From positions 25,730,627 to 25,794,626 of the forward strand of contig OU862922.1 of NCBI GenBank assembly GCA_917880885.1: 64,000 bases of DNA, written 5' to 3'. The position numbers and the translations under genes are program-made. The notes under the pieces are model-generated. The model was not told where the DNA came from. It saw nothing but the letters and a program-made list of their open reading frames with translations, and searched no databases. This document shows positions 10,066 through 20,490 of the stretch, piece after piece (the first letter of the stretch is position 1; every line of letters starts with the position of its first letter). Origin of the DNA: Limnephilus marmoratus. Taxonomy: Eukaryota; Arthropoda; Insecta; Trichoptera; Limnephilidae.

Positions 10066-10896
10066 CATTATTATTATTATTTTGTACGACAGACAGGTAA
10101 GTCCAAATATGTTACAATTTTCTTACAACTCACAATACATCTACACAATTTTTTTTAAACGTGGTATAGTGATATTAAATACATCTATATCTGATGGTAG
10201 GGCATTAAGCAATGCCATACCTCTTGTCATGCTATGTTGAGCCATGACATCTGTCCGACCCTACGGTATGCAGAATAGGGCGTGGCTACGAGTTCGACAG
10301 TATTTATTAGGAGCGAATAAGCCACAGCATGATAGGAGATATGGACTATCGATAAGGTTTTTTAGAAACTTTAATTCAAATGCCATGAGTCCGGCATGAC
10401 GCCTGGTCTCCCCAGGCTTTGATAATTTGTCTCCTTTAGCAGTACCACGTGATGCATGAATTTCGGATATATTCCGTATGATCGCATGTAAACATAACTT
10501 AGGAATTTTTTTTTTAATTTTATCAATAATATTTATTTATTTAAGTTGATAAGGTATCCAGACAGTACTAGCGTACTCCAGCTTGCTTCTGACCACTCCG
10601 TTGAACACGGCGGTCATTGCTTCTATGTTATTGAATTGTTTGCAAGTTCTAATCACAAAACCAAGAATTTTGGAGCAAGCCTAAGTAAGCTGCACTATAT
10701 GATTTGAAAATGTCAGCCTGGGATCAAAGTTCACCCCAAGATCCTTGATGATATTTACGGGTGTTAGTACTTCTCCATTCATTCTATACTGGTAGAATAA
10801 CAGATTTTGTGAACGACTATAAGTCACAACGACGCATTTTTTTATATTGAAATTAAGTTTATTATCTAACGACCATTTCATTATATCTTGATACAT
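10066..10896 (-). pseudogene. Non-LTR retrotransposon remnant (RT 3' half), minus strand
   Basis: The minus strand encodes the end of a reverse transcriptase. From 10896 down to 10681 there is an open frame with DIMKWSLDNKLNFNIKKC and IIKDLGVNFDPRLTFSNHI. After a stop the same frame continues with KILGFVIRTCKQFN and VVRSKLEYASTVW. These blocks are characteristic of CR1/Jockey-like elements downstream of the catalytic motif. Several stops follow, and the copy ends near 10,066-10,083 in an (AAT)n-like tail. Catalytic motifs are not present. Confidence 0.8.
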
Positions 10897-11035
10897 TTCA
10901 AAAGTAGTTTTTTTACATTATTTCTAAATTTATATAACATAAGATACAAGTAATGTAAAAGTTAGAAAAAAGTAAAAAATACATAAGACAAAAGCAGATA
11001 ATGGGAACCCACTAAGGCACTGCTTGTGCGTGGGT

Positions 11036-11040
11036 AATAT

Positions 11041-11071
<31 letters not shown>

Positions 11072-11072
11072 C
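11036..11072. repeat. (ATTT)n microsatellite
   Basis: About nine ATTT units, followed directly by a CGCCCCTTACGGGGC stem. On the minus strand this reads as a hairpin followed by (TAAA)n, typical of the 3' tail of a non-LTR element. Confidence 0.85.
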
Positions 11073-11358
11073 GCCCCTTACGGGGCTTTTACATAAGTAT
11101 GAAATTTACAAATTACACTATGATTAAATAATATATAAATACTATTTCTTTAACAAAGAAATATAATAGGTTTTTGCAACGCAATATATAGTATTTATTG
11201 TACATAACTGAACTGCCTCAGTAACAGTATTTTGTATTTGTTTAAAGATAAATTGAAGATGTCCACTGACTTGGTATAATTATTTCCCTCCATTAGTATT
11301 CTAATATGATTAGTGATTAGGTCTGAAAATCTACTGATACATCTCTGTCTTCCTCTTT
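11072..11358 (-). pseudogene. Probable non-LTR 3' end with orphan ~50-codon frame
   Basis: Between the (TAAA)n tail and the CCTAA array, the minus strand has an open frame of about 50 codons (roughly 11,350 down to 11,201) containing FSDLITNHIRILMEGNNYT and a Tyr/Leu-rich end. I do not recognise the family. The hairpin plus tetranucleotide tail argues for a LINE 3' end, but no RT motif supports it. Confidence 0.4.
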
Positions 11359-11435
11359 CCTAACCTAACCTAAGCTAACCTTACCTAACTTAACCTAACC
11401 TAACTTAACCTAACCTAACCTGACCTAACCTAACC
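11359..11435. repeat. Interstitial telomere-like (CCTAA)n array
   Basis: About 15 pentamers of CCTAA with variants (CTTAA, CCTGA, CTAAG). The complement is TTAGG, the ancestral arthropod telomere repeat. The degeneracy and internal position point to an old interstitial site, not a chromosome end. Confidence 0.8.
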
Positions 11436-11639
11436 CATCTTTTCAATCTTCATTACCCATCAAAAAACCTTTAAAAAATTCTACTCTTTTGGAAAATCAT
11501 ACAATCCCAAGTAATATACTTTTTGCATTTGACTTTTTACCTTACACTTATACTGTTACATTCTTGTGATTATCATTATCTTATCGTCACACATGTCGCG
11601 TCGTGTACACGGAAGTAAATAAATTAATAAAAAATTTAA

Positions 11640-11900
11640 ATAATTTATTTTTATAAAGTTAAATTTGTAGAACATCACTTTTTTTCCTTTTATATATTCA
11701 ATAATATAATAATATTCAATTTAAAAAAACTTCTTTTTTTTAACAAGTTCTGATGTACAATTATTATTACATATAATATATATTTTGTCTTCTGAAGAGA
11801 GTATAATGTTAAGACAATGTAATCCATTGTCATATATAGACAATGTATTATTACTATGTCTTCAGAAGGGGAAATAGCTGTGGTACGTAATGATAATAGT
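11640..11900. repeat. Foldback repeat, family F, copy 1
   Basis: AT-rich arms containing ATAATATTCAATTTAAAA and TAACAAGTTCTGATGTA flank a centre with CTTCTGAAGA and CTTCAGAAGGGGAAATAGCTG. The same arm and centre order occurs at 20.2-20.5, 40.9-41.0 and 48.4-48.5 kb. No coding sequence was seen. Confidence 0.6.
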
Positions 11901-11966
11901 CATTTTTAACCCGCGACATTAGGATTGCTGATCGGGATCCTGAAACCTCGACCACGGTTGCCTTAA

Positions 11967-13139
11967 GGGCGTTTAACCAGCCAGCGGCCGAAAATCCACA
12001 TTTCGTCGAAAGATGTTCTTACGATCGTACAGGGCGGTTCCAATGAGAAAGATTATTTATTCTCCGTACCAGCTTTTTAAAATTATAACTCCAAATAGAT
12101 TTCATTTCATTCCAAATTTGCTTTAATTTATACCTACATCCAAAAATGCTGAAAGGCGTTATGATAAAACTTTTTTTTTTATTATTTATTGAAACATTTA
12201 TTATAATTACAATTTTACAACAAAATATTTTTTACAGGTTTTTTTACTACCCTTCCATTAAAAGCATTTGCTTGTGTATGGAAGGGGAGTGTACATAAAT
12301 GCTATTAGTTATTAGTTATAAGTTAGTACTTAAATAATTAATTGTACATAAATATATGTGAGTTGCAGTATTTATTTGATAATGGTGTGTATTTAAAAAA
12401 AAAGAAAGAATGTTATGGAAAACTAAGGATATTTGTAAGATGAATTGACAGTACTTTTTTTCTTAAGAATATTTTTAAAATGTCTCTTGACAGAAAGCAG
12501 TATTCGGGTTTTATCATTAATGCTTCTGATTTCTTCTGGTAGACGATTGAAAAAAGTTCTTCCCTGGTAAGCATAATGATGCTGTGCAAAAGACGTATTT
12601 AGTTTTGGGCATAGAAAAACATGTTTAAGTCGAGTCATATTAAAATTATTATTTTTTGATCATAAGTATTTATCATTTTTCAATAATGTCTAAGCAAAAT
12701 AAGAATGTAAAAAAATCTGAAATACGTTAGTTTGTAAGTGCGCAAATAAATACACAAACGGACCAATTTTCGCTAAGAAACACATGTACGAGTACGTATA
12801 TATTTTTTAATGATTTTATTTAAACTAAAATTAAAATTCTGTAACATGCGTTTCCCAGATAATGTATTTGGTTTATTTTACTGCAGGATTACATGATTTG
12901 AAATGGGTGTTGTATAATACAAAATCTTTTTTGAAAATTTAACAAACCTGCCAATGACCTATGGTATAACCTTATTATACTAAAAATAAACATTTTTTTC
13001 TCAAAATTTAAAACATGCGCTTACTAGATAAAAGAACAATCTTTCGAAATCAGTTTTTTATTTTTTGTGGAAAAGAGTCAATACGTATAAAATTTGATAC
13101 AAAAAAGACATATTTCTGGTTTTCTCTGGTTACACTCTC
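11967..13139. mobile_element. TTAA-bounded DNA element, copy 1 (with nested LINE tail)
   Basis: The ends GGGCGTTTAACCAG and (complement of right end) GAGAGTGTAACCAG are imperfect inverted repeats, each touching TTAA (11963-11966, 13140-13143). TTAA target duplication is the hallmark of piggyBac-type elements. Two other copies, at 29.3-30.0 and 56.5-57.2 kb, share the whole body. This copy is longer because a minus-strand LINE tail (12,169-12,640) is inserted within it. No transposase is encoded, so the element is non-autonomous. Confidence 0.7.
12169..12640 (-). mobile_element. Non-LTR retrotransposon 3' end nested in TTAA element
   Basis: On the minus strand 71 codons (12638-12423) include QGRTFFNRLPEEIRSIN and SVKRHFKNILKKK. 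This is the C-terminal pattern (GxxFFNxLPxxI...FKxxLK) found after the RT of CR1/Rex-like LINEs. About 250 bases of 3' UTR follow, ending in a poly(A) read as T10 at 12,169. The same site in the 56.5-kb TTAA copy is uninterrupted, which fixes the insertion limits. Confidence 0.78.
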
Positions 13140-13341
13140 TTAAGATTGGTTGATTGCTGATTTGATTTCTTTCCATATTTTGACAATATTATTTCTACAA
13201 CGTAACGGTTGAGCTGTTATTGTAATCTAATGCAATGCAGTAATCGTTTTGTCAAAAGACAATGTTTTTTACAATTTTCAAGCATTTGTATGTAGACTAC
13301 ACTTTAAAGAAAACTTTATTGACTACTTTTTTTTTTTACAG

Positions 13342-13656
13342 TGAATACCGCACAAGAATCTCAACTGCTCCCGTCTGGAGCCAGTGAGACTATGGCATCC
13401 CCGATTGGGGTATGTTGTGAGGCTGAAGGTAGTGGCGGGTGGAAGGAGGTGGGGAAGAGGAAGGTTGGGAAGCACCTGGCTATTCAGATCTGGTCACTAA
13501 ACTTATTTTAAATTAATTAATTGTGAAATAACACAAATTAATCAAATAAAATTTATTTGCGCATGCCGGGTTCTTACCCGCGACCTCCGGATTGTGAGTC
13601 AAGAGTCTTACCCACTTGACTACGGAGGTCGTCCCCATTTGACTACGGAGATCGTC
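13342..13656 (-). mobile_element. tRNA-headed SINE, family A, copy 1
   Basis: On the minus strand the tRNA-like head (GGTAAGACTCTTGACTC, then GGTCGCGGGT and a decayed B-box) lies at 13,560-13,635. The body follows, ending at 13,342 with CTGGAGCCAGTGAGACTATG reversed. Six copies occur in the window. The head looks partly duplicated at 13,620-13,655. RNA polymerase III transcription is inferred from the family. Confidence 0.75.
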
Positions 13657-13948
13657 TTAACGCGACTTTCCAAAAAAAAACACTAGTAACTACGGGTGTA
13701 ACGTTTCATGGTATTTATATTCCACACAAAAAGTAATATTCCGCTAGAGGCCGTGGCGGAGGATTAATACGATTTAAATTAATTTGAAAAAATCGTAACC
13801 ATGGATTCTCTCCTGTTCTGTAGTTCCTAGAAGTTCTGCGACGAGTAGACCTCGTTCCCAAAAAAAATTCTAATTTTCCCTTTTTATAAAATTAAAAACA
13901 AAATTTCAAATAAAATCAAAAGATATGTAAGTAGGTACTCAAATGCCC

Positions 13949-14380
13949 TTTTTTACATTAGCTCCACAGAGGAGAATAATAATTTCCCTCTGGGCCTGTG
14001 CCTTTGGGGATGCTGTGTATATGGTCTTTTTAAGGAATGAGGAGAGGAAGTTCTGGGAAGGAACAAGGTATGAAGGATGGGTAGGAATCTGGGGGTTACT
14101 TCCAAGACATATGAATCCATCCCTCCCACTGCGGTGAGGCGATGTTCCGAGAGAGTCCTGCTGGAGCGATTAAAATTTCTCAATCAATCTCTCCCGATCC
14201 GGCCTACCACTCAGTTGGTGGGCAAACGTATCCGCCACCAAGATCCGGACAAATCCCATGAACCCGGAACCCCTGCTAAGTCACTAAACGTAGCGAACCA
14301 CTTGGGGTGACCTATGGCAGAGGTGTTGGTTATCCAATAAATGGTTCTCGGGGCGGCGGTACCCACTTCCGTCTCCCAAA
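13949..14380 (-). mobile_element. SINE-like retroposon, family B, copy 1
   Basis: The minus-strand sense ends in GGAGCTAATGT plus A6 and starts near CTCCCAAA. The body includes CACCCCAAGTGGTTCG, GACTTAGCAGGGG-like and CCTCCCACTGCGG blocks shared with about ten copies here. Near the tail is a near-palindrome of the CCTGAGGAAAATAATTTCCC type. No protein is encoded. Open frames across it on both strands are by-products of its higher GC content. A second small piece of the family (14,383-14,440) follows directly. Confidence 0.78.
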
Positions 14381-14440
14381 TTGTCTTTTTAAGGAAAAGA
14401 AGGAGAGGGAGTTCTGGGAAGGAAAAAGGTACGACATTCT

Positions 14441-14846
14441 GGGGTGTCTTCAAACGTCACTATCTCAGCGATAATTCTTTTTACAAGCTTTCTGGCAGGT
14501 AGGTTCCAAAATATTTTAAAAAAAATGCAAATAAGGAAGTTCATATAAATACGACAATTTCACATTTGAAAAAATAATCTTTAGTCTGGTCACTTAGTCA
14601 CCTAGTCATAATTAGCAATCTTATCAAAGTAAGGCTTGCTTGAAAAATAAAGTGAATTCAGCAGATTTCCAAAAAGGAGACGGAACGCACAAACAAATTT
14701 TCAGACAGACGACATGCAAAACGGTCAATAAGGTAATATGGAATAATTTTTACGAAAAATTTAATCTACTCTTCCCTACACTGATTTTTCGTCATACCTA
14801 TCCGAAAATCGATCTATTAAACTTTGTTTTTATTAAGATTTAGGAA
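14441..14846. other. No gene recognised
   Basis: Unique-looking sequence between SINE B and the foldback. Nothing identifiable. Confidence 0.5.
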
Positions 14847-15201
14847 GGGTTGTTTCAAAAAAATTGACGGATTCATCAAATATTAGAAGTTAATTTTCAC
14901 GTTATGTTATTATATGTCATTATAGGCTAGTCGCTGCATGAAACAGAAATAATCACAGAACTCGAATAGAACTTACACACAACGAGAAAATTAACTTAAA
15001 ATATTTGATGAATGCATAAAATATTTGAAGTTAATTCTCACGTTATGTTAAGGTTCTATTCAAGTTCTGTTATTATATATCATTATAGGCTAGTTGCTGC
15101 ACGAAACAGAAATAATCACAGAACTTGAATAGAACGTAACACAGAACGTGAGAATTAACTTCAAATATTTGATGAATCCGTCAATTTTTTTGAAACAACC
15201 C
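14847..15201. mobile_element. Dimeric foldback element with perfect outer inverted repeats
   Basis: Outer ends GGGTTGTTTCAAAAAAATTG and their exact complement (arms ~37 bp, ending in ATCAAATATT) enclose two related units, ~14,885-15,003 and ~15,004-15,170. Each unit contains TTATAGGCTAGT-GCTGCA and GAAACAGAAATAATCACAGA. The unit borders repeat the internal AAATATTTGATGAAT block. No coding sequence and no clear target duplication were found. It could be a MITE dimer. Confidence 0.7.
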
Positions 15202-15600
15202 ATCCTAAGAAGAAGTTACGAAAAAGTACCTACTCCCAATTTAGTTATAGAATGTTGAAACTTATTCTACTTTTCTTTAACGGTTGGATGTTCGCATAAT
15301 GCGGGACCTTAGCCAAGTAGAAATTTCATTATATCAAAAGATACGTGATCTTTCAGTGAAATCCTGTCAGAAAATACTTTATAAACTATTCCTCTGGGTG
15401 TGGGGTTGGAACCAATTTAGTCGCAAATTTTGGTAATATGCAATGATGTGATTTTTTCAAGTAAGGGTGAAGTTATAAAGGAATTTCCTAAGAATCTGTT
15501 TTCAGACTGTAAAGAAAATGTATTACAGTTATAATTTATTAGAATAAATTAGGTTTATTTCCTGTGATATGTAGACATCTTCACATCTTTAATACATATT
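15202..15600. other. No gene recognised
   Basis: AT-rich sequence with no identifiable features. Confidence 0.5.
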
Positions 15601-15790
15601 ATATAAAATAAAATAAAAAATTAAAATTAGCCTTTATTGCTTTTAAACTTATGAAACATTTTTCTGATCTATTTATTTTTTATTTTTAAATATTATACAA
15701 AATTTTCAGAGTTCAGGTAATTATTTTTAGAAACAGCTTGTCTTTCGACATAGGCCTCCTCTCAAGATTTAAATGTTTCTCTATCCTTTG
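15601..15790 (-). pseudogene. Non-LTR retrotransposon C-terminus and 3' UTR, minus strand
   Basis: The minus strand contains codons resembling the terminal residues found at 46.8 kb (EEAYVERQAV-type) and then a 3' UTR with AATAAAGGC, ending in a (TTTTA)n-type tail at ~15,605. It is a short 5'-truncated LINE tail of the same family as 46,745-46,975. Confidence 0.65.
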
Positions 15791-16139
15791 CATATCTGAA
15801 GTTTTTTTTGTTTATGTTTAAAGGGTCTTGGTCGTTTTCCCCCACGAGGACCAGTCGGCTTGGTGGAGGGTGTGTTGTTGTTGTTGTTTTATCTTTTTGT
15901 TGGCGTTCTTGTTTCCGTTCGCCGATAGTTGTTTGCTATTGTTATTTTCCTGTTGGTTGGCATGTAAGAGAATTAGATCGAGCCCTCATCAAGTCAAATG
16001 CATTGGTTCTGTTAGTTTTCGTAGAGGATGTCAACTGCTGTTTCTTCGGTTGCGGGTTAGCATACGGGGAGGCAGATGGTTCTCTTTTTCTTTAATCATT
16101 AAAGCCTGCGCTTTCCTTGACAATAAGTTAATCATACTT

Positions 16140-17522
16140 TAGGTAGGCTATGATTCATTTGTTACGTTCCTTATTTAGTTGTGGGAGTAATGCCTTCCTC
16201 TTCTCCAAGAAATAAATATTAACAGTGATAAATCGTAGCATTATCATGATATTATATACCTACCATTAAACTTTTATTTTCTATTCTCAGAGCTGTATTT
16301 TATTTGTGTACACGTTATACATCCATTGAGACTCCTACATCGTAGCATTTAAAAATAATGAAAAAAAGCTTCAAACATCCATGTTTGGCTCGAAAGGGGA
16401 GAATATTTTAACTATCGTAATGAAATGTTAATTTTAGTAATAAATACCAAATTGATGTGATATTCAATTGAGGGTAATAAACCTTCCGAGGGTCCATAAA
16501 TACATTCTTAACAGTGTAATTAGCAATTACATTTCCATTAATCTAAGTAAATTTGCATATGAACATGCTTTGTTCCGCTAAAAAAACTTGCGACGAGAAG
16601 GGTTCCCAGAGAGAATTGCTTAGTTTTTTAGTACTTACTTTGAGAGACCTATTTTTCAACGCTCATGACATATTACATTCACGAGTTCACGTACGAAACG
16701 TATGTGTAACATAGTTTCGAAATGGAGCATCCTTGCATAAACCAAATTGAAACTGGTATATTATTATATTTTACTGATTGTTAAGAATTTGAACAATGAT
16801 GCAACTTGAGGCATCTATGTTCGGGTTATTGTATTTAATTGTTTTTTGTTACCTATTAGCATCTTAATGTTCGATCCTGCCGTTAGAGGTCTTGAGTTAC
16901 CTCTGTTTTTACCGACTTAGTTGTTTTTTTAGAGATACAGGGTAATATCCGTTTGTATTTTTTTTTGGTATAAAAAGTTTGGCTAAATTAAAACACTCTC
17001 TCTCTCTCTCTCTCTTATTAATATTGTCTTGTAAAAGGTTATTTTTAGAGGCGTACGTGGGGGTCGGGCTGTACCTAAAAATTGATAAAAGTGTTGATTC
17101 AAATCCAAGTCGTAGCTAAAAAAGTTATTGTAAATAAATAAAGACTCAGCCATTTAAAAGTGTTTGGAATATAAAAAAATCCATCATAAACACCCGATCA
17201 ATAAATAAATATTAACACTGATAAATCGTAGCATTAACAATATCAACACAATAGTTGGACTTTCACACAACTTTGTCGGTGTGTGCTTTGGTTAGGTTAG
17301 CTATGAGAATTCCTAACATGTTAAACTTTCAGACTACGGAGTCTGATGGACTAAACGCTTCTTTCAGGCTTTTACCAAGATTAGCTTAGTAATAAATGAC
17401 AAGATTTACCGTTAAACCTAAATCTAACCAAATTTTGTACTTAAACATAATAATATTATAATTCTTTGTATGCATGCTTGCCAAGTCTTCACCGCTACTT
17501 TCGCTGCCATAACTTTCGCGTA
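16140..17522. other. No gene recognised; short repeats only
   Basis: Contains a 33-bp direct repeat with one mismatch (16,211-16,243 and 17,204-17,236) and a CT microsatellite. No other structure was identified. Confidence 0.5.
16996..17015. repeat. (CT)n microsatellite
   Basis: Ten CT units in an AT-rich context. Confidence 0.9.
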
Positions 17523-18555
17523 CAGGGCCGGATCTACGAAATCTGGCGCCCTGTGCAGTAGGTACCGATGGCGCCCCCCCCCTACATTTTTATTTTGGTT
17601 AAAAATTCGTTCACCCCAATTTTTTTTTTTTTTTTTTATTATTTATTTTTTTCCACTAATTTATCAAATAAAATCAAGACATATAAAGGGTGTAACTTTT
17701 CCAAGTGACCTGGCGGTAGCTCTCACACTCGTTTTTTTTTAAAGAGAGGAGCCCTATACTCTCTGAATCTATTGGGTAAACATAAATTATGGTGCTATTT
17801 TAATTATTTTAGGAAAAACTCTTTGCAAGTTATGCTTTAAAATAATTCAACGAATTGTTTGTTTGTGCCCGTACCATGATTTAAAATATAGGTTACGAGA
17901 CAATGCGGGTGGTTTCGCTGAACTAGGTCCATTAGACATTCTTGAGATTTACTGCGTTTATGTACCTATATATCCAACGCGAATATTATAAAAATCAAAT
18001 ACAAAAACGTTCTCATGGCAACGTACAACACAATAATAGCATCTACAGCTTCTGGCTAGCAACAGGCAGTCCCGACGAGAGACAGTGAGCAGTGATAATA
18101 AGAATATAACCTCAAATTTGTACCTTGCATTTCCCCTGTGTTGAGCGAAAAAACACTAAACACTGACGTACATACGGTATCAACGGCTTACGAACAAAAA
18201 TACCGCGCTGTGATTGGTTATTGAATTTGGATCGCACCTATTCATCGTAAAAGACGGTAAAAGATATATGGAAAAATATATCTTACGTTTAAACTAAATA
18301 TATGGAATTTGTAAAAAAATTCTGTAACTGACTATAAATTCGTAAGCCGTTGATACCAACCTGATGCGTGCGCATTCTGTTTCTTTGGAAAGTGTTGCTA
18401 GAGCGTAATAATTATTTCGTACTATGGGTAATTTTTAAACGATTCAGGGAATATTATAACTAAATTTTAACACAATATTTATTTTCTCACGGCGCCCCTT
18501 CGGAGTTGGCGCCAGGTTTTTGCACGTTTTTGAACGTATGGCAGATCCGGCGCTG
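17523..18555. mobile_element. Non-autonomous hAT transposon, 1033 bp
   Basis: The ends CAGGGCCGGATCTACG and (complement of the right end) CAGCGCCGGATCTGCC are hAT-type terminal inverted repeats. They are flanked by a perfect 8-bp target duplication TTCGCGTA (17,515-17,522 and 18,556-18,563). TGGCGCC blocks occur just inside both ends. The interior has no transposase, so the element depended on enzyme from elsewhere. A smaller inverted-repeat unit (18,176-18,357) lies inside. Confidence 0.92.
18176..18357. mobile_element. Nested inverted-repeat unit (MITE-like) inside the hAT element
   Basis: Perfect 19-bp inverted repeats (GGTATCAACGGCTTACGAA and its complement) bound 182 bp of AT-rich sequence. 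No target duplication is obvious. It may be a nested MITE or subterminal structure of the hAT element itself. Confidence 0.55.
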
Positions 18556-18689
18556 TTCGCGTACACAGCATAACATTGTCATTACATCTATTTTTATAAT
18601 ATTACATAGTTTAGACATACTTAACTTTTGTAGAAGACTTTAAGGGCGTAAATAAACTAATATTATTTTAAAATAAATGAAACAATTCA

Positions 18690-18900
18690 ACTTTGTTTGA
18701 ATCACTTATATAATGAGTAAATCCGACCGGTTTCGGAACAAACGTTTCTTCTTCAGGGCCAGCGTATACTAATTTGACAGTTTCGAAATATGGATGGGAA
18801 CAATGTTTTATTATGGTTATTAAGTTGAATTGTTTCATTTATCTATTATTGATAACCACAAAGTTATAGCTTCTTTCAAAAATATAATATTTAAACTTTA
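18690..18900 (-). mobile_element. Penelope-like element 3' end fragment, minus strand
   Basis: On the minus strand this matches the region that follows the GIY-YIG nuclease codons of the PLE at 40.3-40.5 kb. It has the CTGAAGAAG...GAAACCGGTC motif, then AACAAAGTTGAATTG and TTTCATTTATCTAT. A portion of the tail is repeated in inverted orientation (18,810-18,880), as is common for PLE termini. Confidence 0.65.
18725..18756 (-). ncRNA. Hammerhead-like motif P2
   Basis: Minus-strand order: CTGAAGA, one extra base, an imperfect stem-loop, then GAA, ACCGGT and C. The CUGANGA and GAA elements are the conserved core of hammerhead ribozymes, and the palindromic ACCGGU would form helix III only in a dimer. 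Hammerheads are known in PLE terminal repeats. The extra base before stem II is unusual. Activity is not shown. Confidence 0.4.
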
Positions 18901-18939
18901 TGAGTAAAATCTCAAATTATAAAATAGTAAATCGAGTTC

Positions 18940-19030
18940 TAGCGGAGCCAATATCTTTTCTGATTTTTCTGTCTCCAGATTTTCGATTGAGTTTCGCTAA
19001 TATTGTCTTTATTTAATTTAATATTATTTT
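18940..19030. repeat. Fragment of SINE family D
   Basis: Contains ATATCTTTTCTGATTTTTCT and GATTGAGTTTCGCTAATATT, shared with the tRNA-headed repeats at 40.5, 57.6 and 62.1 kb. The tRNA-like head is absent or unrecognisable here. Confidence 0.5.
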
Positions 19031-19204
19031 ATTTAGTAATAATTACTTATTTATTCTTCTTCTCATGCCCTGTCCATTCAATGAACGTTGTCTATCATGT
19101 TGGCCACGCGGACTTTGTTACTGCTCGGAACAGCTCTACAGTTAAGTAGTAGACTGGCCAAACCACTTTATTGAAACCAGAAAGCAGAGTAAGAGATAGT
19201 AATA

Positions 19205-19829
19205 AAACAATGTCTAACAGACGAAGTAGAAATAAATAGAGGCGTGCGACAGGGATGTATTCTTTCACCTATGCTGTTCAATTTATATTCAGAAGAAATA
19301 TTCAATAAAGCTGTGCAAGAAGCTACTCAAGGACTTGTTATAAATGAGAAGATTCTGAACAACCTGCGTCATGTAGATGATACGATACTTCTTACAAGTA
19401 ACATTGCAGATCTATAACTTATGCTGAATCAAGTAGTGAAGACTTTTGAGAATTTTGGGTTAGAACTGAATTCCAACTAAACAAAATAAGTTGACTTGAA
19501 TGAAAATCTTTATATTGCTGGATTGAAACTAGAGAAGGTACAATGCATTGTATACTTGCAATTTATATGAAAGATGGCATCCTTCGGTTGAAATCAAATA
19601 CCGCATTGAGCAAGCGCGTGCAACCTTTATCCGCATGAAAAAGATGTTCTGCAGTCATGATGTCAACCTTGGATTACGAATGCGTATGGTCAGTTGCGAC
19701 GTGTTTTCGAAATTATTTTATGGAATGGAAGCATGGACACTTACTGAAGAACTGATAAGGCGTCTTGAAACATTCGAGGTGTGGATCTACAGAATAATAC
19801 TCGAAATTATTTATTACAATAAGGAATAA
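19205..19829 (+). pseudogene. Non-LTR reverse transcriptase remnant
   Basis: The plus strand encodes RT motif B (RGVRQGCILSPMLFNLY) near 19,235-19,285 and motif C as HVDDT near 19,370 (normally YADD). Stops follow at ~19,417 and ~19,480. Farther on, an open frame (19,548-19,829) has EIKYRIEQARATFIRM and YGMEAWTLTEELIRRLETFE. This is the order of RTE-like LINE proteins. The Y to H change in the catalytic motif, the stops and missing ends make it dead. Confidence 0.85.
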
Positions 19830-20209
19830 CTAAAAATACGTTTTTCTTTATTTCTTCCTGTTGTTTTGTTTCATATTAAAATAAAAATAGGTTAACGTCA
19901 TTGGGTTATATGTCAACGTAAACATAATAGCCTATTTGATCACTTCAAAAGCCATAAGGGAACGTACCCATACTACGTGACCAACTTTTTGCAATTTTTA
20001 ACCCCCTCCCCCCCTGGTGACCAAAACCCTAAGCAATCCGCCGCTAAACAAATGAGCATTACTAGCGGTTATCGGTTACATTTAGTCCGAAAGTTTTATT
20101 ACTTAGGTGCGTCGACTTGGAGATTCGAGATATCGCCAGCTGCTTACACCATTGATCCCAGAGCTTAGAAACGTAGTGTTAATAATAATTTATTTATGAT
20201 TATTAGGTT
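19830..20209. other. No gene recognised
   Basis: Includes a C-rich block (CCCCCTCCCCCCCTGG, ~20,000-20,020) in a context that resembles ends of some insect DNA elements, but no partner end was found. Confidence 0.4.
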
Positions 20210-20490
20210 TAATTTGTAGAACCCCATTTAAATTTTTATTTCTTTTATAATTATTATTATTTTATTATTCAATTTTTAAATAATATTATTATTCAATTTA
20301 AAAAAAAAAAACAGTTTGTTTATAAATAAGTTCTTCTATGTAATTATTAATTATACGACAGCTGTTTCGCCTTCTGAAGGCATTATCAAACTAGGCGAAA
20401 CAGCTGTCACGCCCAATAATAATTACATGGCAGAACTTGTTTATAAATAAACTGTTTTTATAAATTGAATAATAATATTAATAAAAAAGA
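20210..20490. repeat. Foldback repeat, family F, copy 2 (best preserved)
   Basis: Arms of about 90 bp (20,283-20,371 and 20,393-20,484) pair almost throughout, including GACAGCTGTTTCGCC and GGCGAAACAGCTGTC next to the centre. The centre reads CTTCTGAAGG then CATTATCAAACTA. The inner part resembles the GAAAC...palindrome-C layout of the PLE motifs but lacks a CTGANGA core. Confidence 0.75.

Noticed and set aside
11036..11435. True chromosome end at the CCTAA array
   Set aside because: The array is short and degenerate, with ordinary sequence on both sides.
13560..13640. tRNA genes in the family A repeats
   Set aside because: Promoter boxes are decayed and always linked to the same ~300-bp body, so they are SINE heads.
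13943..14453. Small proteins encoded in family B repeats (several 64-95 codon frames)
   Set aside because: Frames are not conserved between copies and occur on both strands. They follow from the higher GC content of the SINE.
17470..17742. 90-codon frame spanning the left end of the hAT element
   Set aside because: Crosses the element boundary and a T16 run, so it is not a conserved protein.
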